From the NCBI GenBank assembly GCA_017553505.1, contig JAFZLD010000021.1, forward strand, positions 62,001 to 126,000: a DNA stretch of 64,000 bases, in the 5' to 3' direction. Made by a program: the position numbers and the translations under genes. This document shows positions 42,178 through 51,203 of this stretch, in pieces (positions within the stretch are counted from its first letter, which is position 1; every line of letters begins with the position of its first letter). The notes below the pieces were generated by a model, which made no database searches, was not told the origin of the DNA, and saw nothing but the letters and a program-made list of their open reading frames with translations. Source of the DNA: Lachnospiraceae bacterium. GTDB lineage: Bacteria > Bacillota > Clostridia > Lachnospirales > Lachnospiraceae.

Positions 42178-44085
42178 ATGTCGGCAATATGGGGTGCAAT
42201 CGATTTTTCCGGCCGGGAAATATCGGAGAATACCAAGGAAATTTTGAAAAAAGCATTTGACGACTGCGCAATAGACCGTATGTCCGAGCTTTCATCGGGT
42301 AACGTCTATATGGGCTGCGGCCTTCAGTATTTCACGCCTGAAAGCAAGAACGAAAAGCTTCCGACGGAGCAAAAAGGAGTATTCTACACAGCCGACGCTG
42401 TTCTTGATAACAGAGCCGAAATGTGCGCTAAGCTGGGAGTTACGGATATGCCGGAACTTGCTGACGGCGAGATAATAAGACTTTGCTTCGAACGTTTCGG
42501 CGAATCCTGCCTTAATGAACTTCTCGGTGCATATGTTTTTGTACGCTACGACAACGCTGCGAAAACGGTCGATATTGTGGCCGATGCAGTAGGTAACAGA
42601 TTTATTCAGTATTTCTGCGAGGACAATATATTTTATTTTTCCTCGTTAAGGACGCCTCTTGAGAAGCTTAAGAAAGAGGTTAAGGTTAATAAAGAATGGA
42701 TTGCTTTCTACTACGGAGTCAATTCGCTTGATACATTCTATGACGGCGAAAGCACGATAATTGAAGGCATAGACAGAATAGCACCCGCTCACCACATAGT
42801 AATTAAGAATGGTGAGATGGCAAGAAATTATTTGTACTGGGACGTAAGTAAGATAAAGCGTAAGTTTAAAGGCAAGTCTGATTCCGAGTACAAAAAAGAG
42901 TTTGTGGACTTATACAGAAAGTGTGTTACCGATACACTCAGAACCGATGAAGAAGTGGCTATTTTCCTAAGCGGAGGATACGATTCCACGTCGGTTGCCT
43001 GCCTTGCGGCGCCTGCTCTTAAGGAAAAGGGTAAAACGCTTCACTCATTTACTTTTGTGCCTGATGAAGAATTTGTATACGATGGGCCGAAGGGCAAAGA
43101 AGCCAATGAGTTTGAAAGCGTTAAGAAAAACGTTGAATTTCTGGGAAATGTCGAGTGTAATCCCCTTAACCTAAAGGGAATTGACATGTGGGAAGCGCGC
43201 AAGGAATACAATCATGTAACGGAACTTCCCTACAAATCCCCGGAGAATATGATATGGCTGTATAAAGGTTACAAGGAAGCCAGGAAGAAAGGCGCAAGAC
43301 TGATTCTGTCGGGTGCTTTCGGAAACGGAACCGTATCTTATAATAACCTTTTGCAATATCTTATCTGGATGGTTACCCATTGTAAGTTCAGGAAATATAT
43401 ATGGGAACTTAAGGCGTTCCAAAGACGTTACGGTTCCAGCAGAATGCATATTATTAAATCCACATTGGATGGAATCTTTAAGGGTGCATTGCCGGAACAG
43501 GTCCAATTGGAAGCGTACAAAGGCAGCTATGCATACGAATCCTTCCTTGAGGAGTATGGTGCTATACGCATAATTAAGGAAAACGATAAACTTACCAAAA
43601 AGTCATATACCAATGCGGAAAAGCATCATGCGTTGTTCCTGCCGGCTCTTAACTTCAGACATTACGGGGAATTTCCTTTTAAGAATTCTTTATATACCGG
43701 AGTTTTGTTCAGGGATCCCACAAGAGATAAGAGAATGGTTGAATTTGTAAAGGGTATTCCTTTCGACCAGTTTACTCATAACGGCTATACCAGAAGACTG
43801 ATAAGAGATTACCTGCAGGAGTATATGCCACCGGAGTTCTTCATCCATCATCCCTTCGGAATTCAGAGCGCGGACATGAAGTATGTGTTTGAAAAAGAAG
43901 GCGATAAGCTTATTGAAGAATGGAAGTCCATAGTGACTTCGCTTGACGACAAAGGTGTTGTTGATAAGGCTAGACTGCTTGAGGACTTGAACACAAAAAG
44001 TATGAAGGAGTTTAGTTATGTTGATATTATGAGGCTCTTTTATACCATAAACGCACTAGAATATATTAATGATTACGAAATGTAA
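42178..44085 (+). CDS. Asparagine-synthetase-like lasso cyclase (C protein)
   Basis: A 635-residue enzyme. The N-terminal third is a glutamine-amidotransferase-like domain that begins MSAIWGAIDFSG and so lacks the catalytic Cys2 of true asparagine synthetase B. The ATP-binding PP-loop is SGGYDS at 265-270. Lasso cyclases use ATP to activate an Asp or Glu side chain and close the ring on the core's N-terminal amine. Two precursor genes lie immediately downstream, and B1, B2 and kinase genes are within 6 kb. The length matches known C proteins. Confidence 0.85.
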   Translation: MSAIWGAIDFSGREISENTKEILKKAFDDCAIDRMSELSSGNVYMGCGLQYFTPESKNEKLPTEQKGVFYTADAVLDNRAEMCAKLGVTDMPELADGEIIRLCFERFGESCLNELLGAYVFVRYDNAAKTVDIVADAVGNRFIQYFCEDNIFYFSSLRTPLEKLKKEVKVNKEWIAFYYGVNSLDTFYDGESTIIEGIDRIAPAHHIVIKNGEMARNYLYWDVSKIKRKFKGKSDSEYKKEFVDLYRKCVTDTLRTDEEVAIFLSGGYDSTSVACLAAPALKEKGKTLHSFTFVPDEEFVYDGPKGKEANEFESVKKNVEFLGNVECNPLNLKGIDMWEARKEYNHVTELPYKSPENMIWLYKGYKEARKKGARLILSGAFGNGTVSYNNLLQYLIWMVTHCKFRKYIWELKAFQRRYGSSRMHIIKSTLDGIFKGALPEQVQLEAYKGSYAYESFLEEYGAIRIIKENDKLTKKSYTNAEKHHALFLPALNFRHYGEFPFKNSLYTGVLFRDPTRDKRMVEFVKGIPFDQFTHNGYTRRLIRDYLQEYMPPEFFIHHPFGIQSADMKYVFEKEGDKLIEEWKSIVTSLDDKGVVDKARLLEDLNTKSMKEFSYVDIMRLFYTINALEYINDYEM

Positions 44086-44171
44086 CAGTTGTGTAAGAAT
44101 CATTTACATTGCCTGCATAAAATGTTTTACTTAGTACAACAAAACAAACACCACATTTGGAGGATAACGAA

Positions 44172-44333
44172 ATGAAGAAATTTGAAGTTGCAGAACTCGT
44201 AGTTTTAGATTTAGCAGATACAGCTTTCGGACCCAGCGATCCTACATTCGTTGACGATCTTAAGCACGCTGTAACCGATAACGACGGTAACATTCTTGGT
44301 TGGGAAGAAGAATACGGCCAGCCTAGGTCATGA
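44172..44333 (+). CDS. Lasso-type precursor peptide 1
   Basis: A 53-residue peptide with TTTGGAGG upstream. The leader (1-19) is MKKFEVAELVVLDLADTAF, followed by Gly20-Pro21. If the core starts at Gly20, Asp28 is core residue 9, giving the common G1-D9 nine-member ring, with a long tail that includes AVTDNDGNILGW and ends in Pro-Arg-Ser. A C-terminal Ser fits phosphorylation by the nearby kinase. Thr is at -3, not the textbook -2. The core start is inference; the homology with the next gene is plain. Confidence 0.75.
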   Translation: MKKFEVAELVVLDLADTAFGPSDPTFVDDLKHAVTDNDGNILGWEEEYGQPRS

Positions 44334-44359
44334 TAAGAAAAGAGGAGGAGATTACTACT

Positions 44360-44530
44360 ATGAAGAAGTTTATTAATGCAGAACTCGAAGAGATCAAGAT
44401 TGCAGAAACCGCTATGGGACCTCAGAACCCTGAAGAGCCCGATGATGTAAAATATGCTGTAACCGATGAAGAAGGCAACATTCTTGGTTGGAGAGCTACT
44501 TTCGGTAACAACGGTACTAAGAGCGTTTAA
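44360..44530 (+). CDS. Lasso-type precursor peptide 2
   Basis: A 56-residue paralogue with AGGAGGAG at good spacing. The leader MKKFINAELEEIKIAETAM precedes Gly20-Pro21. Asp28 is again core residue 9, with Glu25-Glu26 as alternative ring residues. The tail AVTDEEGNILGW is almost identical to that of precursor 1, and the end (NNGTKSV) places Ser next to last. It follows precursor 1 by 26 bases in the same transcript. Two variants under one cyclase suggest a family of products. Confidence 0.75.
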   Translation: MKKFINAELEEIKIAETAMGPQNPEEPDDVKYAVTDEEGNILGWRATFGNNGTKSV

Positions 44531-44552
44531 TAGTTGCTTGAAAAGTAATATG

Positions 44553-44582
44553 AAGAGACCCTTGAATGGGTCTCTTTTTTTT
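44553..44582 (+). terminator. Terminator of the precursor genes
   Basis: A stem of nine pairs (AAGAGACCC with GGGTCTCTT) is followed by T-rich sequence directly after the second precursor. Confidence 0.88.
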
Positions 44583-44636
44583 GAAAACAATGCATTTCTT
44601 AAGGGTTAAGTCCATAAGAGCCGGTATGTCATCAGA

Positions 44637-44665
44637 TTGAATTAGAGCCGAAAATATGGTAAAAT
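44637..44665 (+). promoter_or_regulatory. Promoter of the polysaccharide operon
   Basis: TTGAAT (44637-44642), a 17-base spacer and TAAAAT (44660-44665) precede the polymerase-like gene, leaving a leader of about 30 bases. It lies downstream of the precursor terminator, so it probably drives the long operon to the window's end. Confidence 0.6.
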
Positions 44666-44701
44666 TAGAAGTCAAAGTGTATTCATGAGCGGAGAGTTTT
44701 T

Positions 44702-45964
44702 GTGAAGTTTAAAATATATAAAAGACATTGGCTTTTCTCGATAGTATATTTCGTTTCACTTGAAATATTGCTGCTTAATCAGATTAATGAATTGCCGATG
44801 GCGGACATACTCAGAAAAGTAAAATATCCGTATGTTTTCTTTATTTTTGTGCTTGTAATATTTAACGCAAGAGTAAAGAGAGGCATCAAAGCGGCACTGC
44901 TTGTTATGACGCTATACATAGCACATGCAGTTCTCTTTGGCTATGTGTTTGTCAATGATTTGGTGGCTACGCATATTGTTGACAATGCTTCACAGATGAT
45001 ATGGTATTTGCTCTTCGTACTGGTAACCTTTTTATATGTATCACAGAACAACTTCTTTAAAGGCTTTATCAATTTAAGTTTTTACGCCTGCGGATTACAG
45101 CTTTTTATAGGTTTGATTCACCACAGGAATAATATAGTTAACCCTTTATGGGCGCTTGTGCATGCTTTTACCGCAGACATACGATTCAAGAATTCCTTTG
45201 GTTTCGTCCATGCAGGTTATACGGCTAATGCCGCTTTCCTGGTTTTGGTGTTATCGCTCTTTTTCTTTGAGATATACCGCGGTACCGAAAACTTTAAAAA
45301 GCTTTGGTTTTGGGCATCGTTTCTTGCGATAGATGCGGTAGCCGGATTGGAACTTTGTGCGGCGGCCGAGAGATCCGGTATTCTCAGTACTGCTATTGTA
45401 TTTGCAGTGTATATCGTATTTGTGTTACTTCGTATCAGAATCGAGAAGAAGACTCTTCTGGGATTTGTTCTTATCGGAATTATTGTAATTGTGGCGCTTG
45501 AAGCTTCCGGTACATTTCAGGAGATATGGGGCAAGTCCAACCGAGACTTGAATATTACCGTCAATTATCCGTTGTTTAAAGCATACGGAAGTCCATGGAC
45601 GGGCCTCGGATTTGTCGAAAATGCGGCGTTCCATGCCGACAGAAATCTGTTCCCGATGGCTACCAGCTCCCTCGATATGTATTACGTATATATTTACTTC
45701 TCAACAGGACTACTGGGAAGTCTCATGATTGGTTTAGCCTTGCTGACCATCACTGTTAAGTTGTTGATTAATAAGAGGACAGGGTTGAATATTCTGGCGA
45801 TTGGCTTCTGGCTTGCAATGCTGTTCTTTGCATTTTGGCAGAGTAACATGTTTACGCACAGATATATTTCTTCTTATGTGATTTCGACTATAATCTTATG
45901 CACTATGAGTAATGACTGTTGTTTAGGAGAGGATGAATGTACAAGTACAGAGCTTACGGCTTAG
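44702..45964 (+). CDS. O-antigen polymerase/ligase-like membrane protein
   Basis: A 420-residue protein beginning at GTG after GCGGAGAG. It has about eleven membrane helices and a central hydrophilic loop before the last three (GSPWTGLGFVENAAFHADRN), as in Wzy-type proteins. The AAERSGILSTAIVFAVYIVFVLL stretch matches the (S/E)RSG/A motif near the active region of such proteins. It would polymerise repeat units outside the membrane. It overlaps the following kinase gene by 28 bases. A second Wzy-like domain exists at 20968. Confidence 0.7.
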   Translation: MKFKIYKRHWLFSIVYFVSLEILLLNQINELPMADILRKVKYPYVFFIFVLVIFNARVKRGIKAALLVMTLYIAHAVLFGYVFVNDLVATHIVDNASQMIWYLLFVLVTFLYVSQNNFFKGFINLSFYACGLQLFIGLIHHRNNIVNPLWALVHAFTADIRFKNSFGFVHAGYTANAAFLVLVLSLFFFEIYRGTENFKKLWFWASFLAIDAVAGLELCAAAERSGILSTAIVFAVYIVFVLLRIRIEKKTLLGFVLIGIIVIVALEASGTFQEIWGKSNRDLNITVNYPLFKAYGSPWTGLGFVENAAFHADRNLFPMATSSLDMYYVYIYFSTGLLGSLMIGLALLTITVKLLINKRTGLNILAIGFWLAMLFFAFWQSNMFTHRYISSYVISTIILCTMSNDCCLGEDECTSTELTA

Positions 45965-46890
45965 TTTTTGAATCAGATGTAGAGTTGGATGAATGTGAAC
46001 CGATTGATGCCGGTGTACCTGCCGACGTTACCATAAGGTATAGCGATTTGCAGGACATGGTGGATGAATTGGGAGCCTGCGAAGGAGTTATGTCCAAGCG
46101 ATTAAGTCCGGACGGAGAAGCTCCTTCAAGATTTACCAAGAATGTCGGTAATGCATTTTACGCGTATCTTGTCGGAGAGTTGTACATAAAGGTTTCCAAT
46201 TGGAACCTGATTGAATATAAACCGCTTATTGACGTGGAATCCATGGATTTTCATCAGTGGATGCTTTGTTACGTCATGACGATAGCACTTATTAAGAAAC
46301 ATGAGATTATTATCCACTGTGCAGGCCTTCTGGTGCCGGGCACGGATAATGCGGTACTTGTATGCGGAGACAGCGGTGCCGGCAAATCTACCATATCCGA
46401 TGCTCTTCTTGACAGAGGAATGTTATTTGTTTCTGACGACTCCGTAAGAGTCGGACTTGAGAACGGTGAGGCCAAGGTATACGGATCTTACAGACAGCGC
46501 AGACTCTGTGAAGATGTGGTGGAAAGATGCGGATACGATAAGGATTTGCTTCGTTATTTTGAAGACGGCTTTAAGAAGAAATGGGCGCTTATCGTACGCG
46601 ACGGTTATTATGGCGGAACGCCTCATAAGTTAAAATATCTGTTCTTTTTAAGCCTTAAGGAAGACGGAGAGCTTGAATTCAAAGAGGTTTCGGGAGCAGA
46701 CAAAATTAAGCAAATAATGCGTGCTTTGTATAAACGCGATGTATATAAGTCAGAGGGTCTTAGTACAGAACTGTTTATCAAATTCGCCAATATAGCCAAG
46801 GACGTGAAAGTATACAGAATAGAAAGACCGATTAACGGAATGACTGTGGACACAATAACCGATACAATCATGAAACTGTGTTCCGAGTAA
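45937..46890 (+). CDS. HPr-kinase-like protein, third copy
   Basis: A 317-residue relative of the 38854 kinase: Walker A GDSGAGKS at 144-151, IIHCAGLL upstream and FVSDDSVRV downstream. The N-terminal YKYRAYGLVFESDVELDE resembles YNYRMYGMRIISDREI of the other copy. It overlaps the polymerase-like gene by 28 bases and so is cotranslated with the polysaccharide operon, 1.4 kb after the precursors. It may be a second tail kinase. A different substrate is possible. Confidence 0.75.
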   Translation: MYKYRAYGLVFESDVELDECEPIDAGVPADVTIRYSDLQDMVDELGACEGVMSKRLSPDGEAPSRFTKNVGNAFYAYLVGELYIKVSNWNLIEYKPLIDVESMDFHQWMLCYVMTIALIKKHEIIIHCAGLLVPGTDNAVLVCGDSGAGKSTISDALLDRGMLFVSDDSVRVGLENGEAKVYGSYRQRRLCEDVVERCGYDKDLLRYFEDGFKKKWALIVRDGYYGGTPHKLKYLFFLSLKEDGELEFKEVSGADKIKQIMRALYKRDVYKSEGLSTELFIKFANIAKDVKVYRIERPINGMTVDTITDTIMKLCSE

Positions 46891-46905
46891 ATTGGGTGAA
46901 GAAAG

Positions 46906-48006
46906 ATGAAAAACGTATTACATGTAATGAACTACAGTGCTTCATACAGAGGCAATTTTATTGAATCACTGGAGAATCTTGACAGTGAACTTAAGAAGGA
47001 CGGCGCCGGAAATATGTATCTTTTCTGCGCGCAGGCCAAGATTAACGATTCTTCCGTGTGGATAGAGGAAATGAAGAGCCGCGGATGCGTAACCGAATTT
47101 CTTACGGACGATACGATGGAGAACATTAAGCTTATCAGACGCCTGATAGAGCAGTATTCCATCGGATTGGTACATACGCATTTTATTACCATGCAGCAGT
47201 TTCTTGATGTCAAAAAAGCTGTTCCGAAGCAGATTCCGATTGTTATGCACATGCACAATCACTCTGTGCAGGGAAGTCTTCCGAAGGAAATCATCAGACG
47301 GTTTATATACAAGAGATGCATTTTCCTTGCTTGCAGCGATTCTGTGTTTGAGAGCATCAAGCGCGATTATCCCGGCAATGAGAAATATGAAATCGATAAC
47401 GGTGTTAACTTCGCAAGACTCGATAATTACTCTGAGGTTTCAGCGGACGAGTACGGAGTTAAGCCCGATGCTTCCAAGTTCTTAATCTTCGGCTTTGACT
47501 TCTTAAGAAAGGGCGTAGACCTTGCGGTTAAAGCTATAGATGATTTGAGAAAAGAAGGAAACGACTATTACTTACTGATTTCTTTGTCCACCAATTTTGA
47601 AAGTGTTAAAGAAAAGATTAAAGAAATTCTCGGCGAGATTCCGGACTGGGTTAAGGTTATCAAGGCCCGTAATGACGTGGCTACACTTTATAATTACGTT
47701 GATGTTTTTCTTTCGCCCTCAAGAGAGGAAGGATTGCCTTATTCCGTAATCGAAGCGGGTTATTCCAAGTGCAGCGTTGTATTAAGCGATATTTCGGCAC
47801 AGAAGAATCTGAAGCTTAAGTACGGCTACTGGTTTGAAAGCGAGAACGTTGAAGACTTCAAGAAGAAGATTCTTCAGGCGGAAAGAGAACACGCGGAGAA
47901 GTTAAGCAATCTTGAAAGTGTACACGACTATATGCGTGAGAACTACGCTCTTGCCAACTGGAGTAAGAAAGTAGTGGAATTGTACAAGAAGATTTTGGAG
48001 AGATAG
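46906..48006 (+). CDS. Glycosyltransferase family 4
   Basis: A 366-residue GT-B enzyme. The C-terminal donor-binding motif SPSREEGLPYSVIEAGYSKC and HTHFITMQQFLDVKK in the first domain are typical. The acceptor is unknown. It starts at ATG 15 bases after the kinase gene. Confidence 0.85.
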   Translation: MKNVLHVMNYSASYRGNFIESLENLDSELKKDGAGNMYLFCAQAKINDSSVWIEEMKSRGCVTEFLTDDTMENIKLIRRLIEQYSIGLVHTHFITMQQFLDVKKAVPKQIPIVMHMHNHSVQGSLPKEIIRRFIYKRCIFLACSDSVFESIKRDYPGNEKYEIDNGVNFARLDNYSEVSADEYGVKPDASKFLIFGFDFLRKGVDLAVKAIDDLRKEGNDYYLLISLSTNFESVKEKIKEILGEIPDWVKVIKARNDVATLYNYVDVFLSPSREEGLPYSVIEAGYSKCSVVLSDISAQKNLKLKYGYWFESENVEDFKKKILQAEREHAEKLSNLESVHDYMRENYALANWSKKVVELYKKILER

Positions 48007-48007
48007 C

Positions 48008-48733
48008 ATGTACGACAAAGTAGTAAGTCTGGGATACAATTGCGAAGTGTCTTTCAGAATAGAAGACTATTTCGGTTCGATAGATGCGATGCCTTTTTCG
48101 TGGAGCTTTACGCTTAACAGAGATAAATTCGCCGATGCCATGAGGGAGCCCGAGAAGCTTTTAAGCGAGGGCATTACGGTCAGAGACGACCACATGCTCA
48201 TGTGTAACAGGTATGAGCTTAAGTTCCATCCCAGATATTCGATTTTCCCGCAGTTCGGTGAATATACCGAAGAGCAGCTGACAGAAGCTACGGCGGAGCT
48301 TACGGACAGAGTTAAGCATCTTGCGGATAAGTTTAACAACCTTTGCAACAGCGATTTAAGAACGCTTTTCGTGATGAAGGTTGAAGATAAAGGTACGGAG
48401 GACAATAAGAAGTACATTGAGTCCGTTCTCAATACATTGAATACCAAGTATGTTTCCGGCAATTTTACTTTGGCGGCGGTAGTGCTTGAGAGTGCTGTGA
48501 ATGATGATATTCTGGCGCTTGCATCCGACAAGGTTAAGATTTTCTCGGTTAAGAAATTTGCTCCGATTAAGCACACCAATATCATGGGTGACATGAGCGG
48601 ATGGAAGTACATTTTCTCCGTATTGGAGCCCGACTTGGCCGGTAAGAATAAGTTCTATTCGAAAGTAAACGCAAGAAGGCGTAAATGGTTTTTTGAAACG
48701 CTCAAAAGAAAGCTTAAGATTGGCGAGAGATAA
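48008..48733 (+). CDS. DUF1796-like putative papain-like cysteine peptidase
   Basis: A 241-residue protein starting MYDKVVSLGYNCEVSFRIEDYF, the mark of the DUF1796 family, in which the Cys of GYNC is thought to be catalytic, with His later (LKFHPRYS at about residue 76). Such proteins are often found in surface-glycan gene clusters. It starts one base after the previous stop. The peptidase name is by fold prediction in the family; no substrate is known. Confidence 0.65.
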   Translation: MYDKVVSLGYNCEVSFRIEDYFGSIDAMPFSWSFTLNRDKFADAMREPEKLLSEGITVRDDHMLMCNRYELKFHPRYSIFPQFGEYTEEQLTEATAELTDRVKHLADKFNNLCNSDLRTLFVMKVEDKGTEDNKKYIESVLNTLNTKYVSGNFTLAAVVLESAVNDDILALASDKVKIFSVKKFAPIKHTNIMGDMSGWKYIFSVLEPDLAGKNKFYSKVNARRRKWFFETLKRKLKIGER

Positions 48734-48735
48734 TC

Positions 48736-49761
48736 ATGAAAACTATAGGCTTAATCAATATCTGGTTCGGTAAATTGCCCGAGAGCTTTCCGCTTTGGAT
48801 TAAATCGGCCAAGCTGAACCCGACGATAGATTTTTATATAGTGACCGATCAGGATGACAAGTGGCACGTAGACAACGTGACATTCATCAAGAGTTCTTTG
48901 GCTGAAGTTAAGGAAACTTTTGAGAAAGAACTCAACATGCACATTAAGCTTAAGCACCCCTATAAATTGTGCGATTTTAAGCCCGTTTGGAGATTTGCTC
49001 TCGGTGAGCGGATTAAGAAGTACGATTTTTGGGGAGTATGCGACCTTGACGTTATCTGGGGAGATATCAGAGCATTTATAACCGATAAAGTCCTCGAAGG
49101 TTATGACAAGATTTTTGATGCCGGTATTTTCCAGCTGTACAGAAACTGTGATGAAATGAACAATCTGTACAAGCGCAGCACAGAGCGCGACAGCATGTGT
49201 TATTCATACAGAAAAGCATTCAAGAACAACTACGCATGCTATTTCGATGAATACATGGGCATGAGCATTCTCGCGTGGCTCCACATGAACGACCGTGTTC
49301 TCCGCGATCAGAAGACGGAAACGGTGTTACAGGATTTTGACTGGAAGAGCCTTGAATTTAAGTCCTACATCAGTAAGAAAAGCTTTATTTTCAAGTGGGA
49401 CAACGGTAAGTTATACAAGTATTTCGTAGATTCAAAGGGAATCATAGATGAAAGCGCTGAGCCTCAGGAATATGGCCTCGTTCATATTCAGAAGCGCAGC
49501 ATGAATCTTACTTTTGACGTAAGTGATTTAGGCAATATTACGACGTATTGGATTTATCCCAATACCTATTCTTTGGACAGACCGTCCGGCGAGCTTTACA
49601 GCGAGGAGGAAAAGGTTCAATACGCCCAGAAAATTGCCAAGAGTGATAAAGACAAAAGAATCGCCAATCTTAAAAGAAACGGCGCTTTAGACTATATTTC
49701 ACATTATTTAACCAAAAAACGAGTACTTAACTTTATAAGAACAGTAAAGAAGTTTTACTAG
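48736..49761 (+). CDS. Putative glycosyltransferase with DLD motif
   Basis: A 341-residue protein. The N-terminus [22 protein letters not shown] and [16 protein letters not shown] with an Asp-x-Asp motif look like a GT-A-type enzyme of the DUF6625-like group. HLxHIQKR-like residues ([10 protein letters not shown]) occur near residue 250. It lies two bases after the DUF1796-like gene. The family call is moderate. Confidence 0.6.
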   Translation: MKTIGLINIWFGKLPESFPLWIKSAKLNPTIDFYIVTDQDDKWHVDNVTFIKSSLAEVKETFEKELNMHIKLKHPYKLCDFKPVWRFALGERIKKYDFWGVCDLDVIWGDIRAFITDKVLEGYDKIFDAGIFQLYRNCDEMNNLYKRSTERDSMCYSYRKAFKNNYACYFDEYMGMSILAWLHMNDRVLRDQKTETVLQDFDWKSLEFKSYISKKSFIFKWDNGKLYKYFVDSKGIIDESAEPQEYGLVHIQKRSMNLTFDVSDLGNITTYWIYPNTYSLDRPSGELYSEEEKVQYAQKIAKSDKDKRIANLKRNGALDYISHYLTKKRVLNFIRTVKKFY

Positions 49762-49769
49762 GAGGAAGC

Positions 49770-51203
49770 ATGTTAAAAGAAACCAAGGACTTTGTAATGA
49801 TTGACTTAACGGGAGTATTCAGAACGATTATCAAGAAATTCTGGATAATAGTTCTTGCTGCCGCTATAGGAGCAGGTGCCGCAGGTGGTTACGCTTCAAC
49901 CATTAAGACAACACCGATGTACCGTTCTACGGCTAAGTTGTATGTTACGGGTGTTTATTCGGCAACCGTATCATCATCTTCCATAGCAGCAGGACAGGCG
50001 ATTTTATCAAGTTACTATAACATCCTGGAAAGTAAGCCGGTGTTGACAACAGTTATTGAAACACTTGGATTAAATATGTCATACAGCCAGTTAAAGTCCT
50101 GCCTTTCGGAGAAAAGCATTTCCGGTACATGTATGGTAAATATTTCCGTATCATTTCCGGATCCCGAATGGGCCAAGGCTATTGTGGATGAGCTTATAAA
50201 GATTTCCTCCCAGTATTCATACGATATCATGGGAATGGCTCCGCCTGTAGTTGTTGAAGCGGCTTCGGTTCCCAATTATCCGTTCAATATTCAGTCCAGA
50301 GTTAAAAAATACGCTGTATTCGGTGGTGCCGGGGCAGGCTTACTTGCGCTTATCGCAGTATTGTTCTTCACATTGACTGATAACAAAGTTCGTACCAAGA
50401 ATGACGTAGAGTGGAAGACCAAGCTTAACGTTAAGGCTGTTCTTCCTTACGATAAGGGCGAGAAGACAGCTAAGTACGTTAAGAATTCCATGAGATATTT
50501 CTACTCGGAATTATGTGCGGAAGAAGAAACGCCTAAGGTTGTTACCTTTGTAAGTTTCAAAGAAATCGAGAAGCGTAAAGTAATCAAAGAACTTGCCAAG
50601 TTCCTTACAGAAATCGGCAAGAAGGTCGTTGTTGTAAATACCAACATGATTTCTGTTAAGAAGGATAAGCCTGCAACAGCTGCAGAGGCTACACCTGAAG
50701 TCAAAGAAACCAAGGGTGGCGACAAGAAGGACAAGAATAAAAAGTCCGACAACAAGCAGGAGAATAAATCAACCGAAAATGGCCTCGTAGAATATCTTAA
50801 CGGTGAAATCGGTAACCTTGACGATATTATCGAGGACAAGGACGGTGTTGCAAATATCGCAGCCAAGGCTGAAGCTCTTAACTCTTACGAATTGCTTAAG
50901 GGCGATAAGGCTAAGCAGTTGTTTGACGAGTTAAGAAACCGTTACGACTTTGTATTGGCTGATACCGTAGGATTCGAAGCGGCTAATGATGCAGAAGCAG
51001 TATTCGGATATTCGGATGCTGTATTTTCGGTATTTGCCTGTGGTAAGACCACTCTTAAGCAGGCAGAAATGCTCTCCGAAAGATTTACGGAGAAAGAAAA
51101 GAACAGCGGTGCAATCCTTGCCGATGTTAAGGTTAACAAGAGCAAATCTTTTGCCAAGGATTATGGCAAGTATGTAGGAATGTTTAACAGGAGCGGCAAA
51201 TAA
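49770..51203 (+). CDS. Wzz-like polysaccharide co-polymerase fused to degenerate BY-kinase-like domain
   Basis: A 477-residue protein. Residues 1-215 form a Wzz/CapA-type chain-length domain with a first membrane helix ([20 protein letters not shown]), a periplasmic part and a second helix ending near 210 ([11 protein letters not shown]), with the typical VPNYPFNI motif just before it. The cytoplasmic tail resembles a CpsD/Wze P-loop kinase ([33 protein letters not shown]), but Walker A has no GKS/GKT: the loop reads [11 protein letters not shown] Lys-rich linker splits the domain. It may regulate chain length without kinase activity. Confidence 0.75.
   Translation: MLKETKDFVMIDLTGVFRTIIKKFWIIVLAAAIGAGAAGGYASTIKTTPMYRSTAKLYVTGVYSATVSSSSIAAGQAILSSYYNILESKPVLTTVIETLGLNMSYSQLKSCLSEKSISGTCMVNISVSFPDPEWAKAIVDELIKISSQYSYDIMGMAPPVVVEAASVPNYPFNIQSRVKKYAVFGGAGAGLLALIAVLFFTLTDNKVRTKNDVEWKTKLNVKAVLPYDKGEKTAKYVKNSMRYFYSELCAEEETPKVVTFVSFKEIEKRKVIKELAKFLTEIGKKVVVVNTNMISVKKDKPATAAEATPEVKETKGGDKKDKNKKSDNKQENKSTENGLVEYLNGEIGNLDDIIEDKDGVANIAAKAEALNSYELLKGDKAKQLFDELRNRYDFVLADTVGFEAANDAEAVFGYSDAVFSVFACGKTTLKQAEMLSERFTEKEKNSGAILADVKVNKSKSFAKDYGKYVGMFNRSGK

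Noticed and set aside
44089-44123. Promoter candidate before precursor 1
   Set aside because: TTGTGT and TAAAAT are 23 bases apart and TTTACA is too close; no acceptable spacing.
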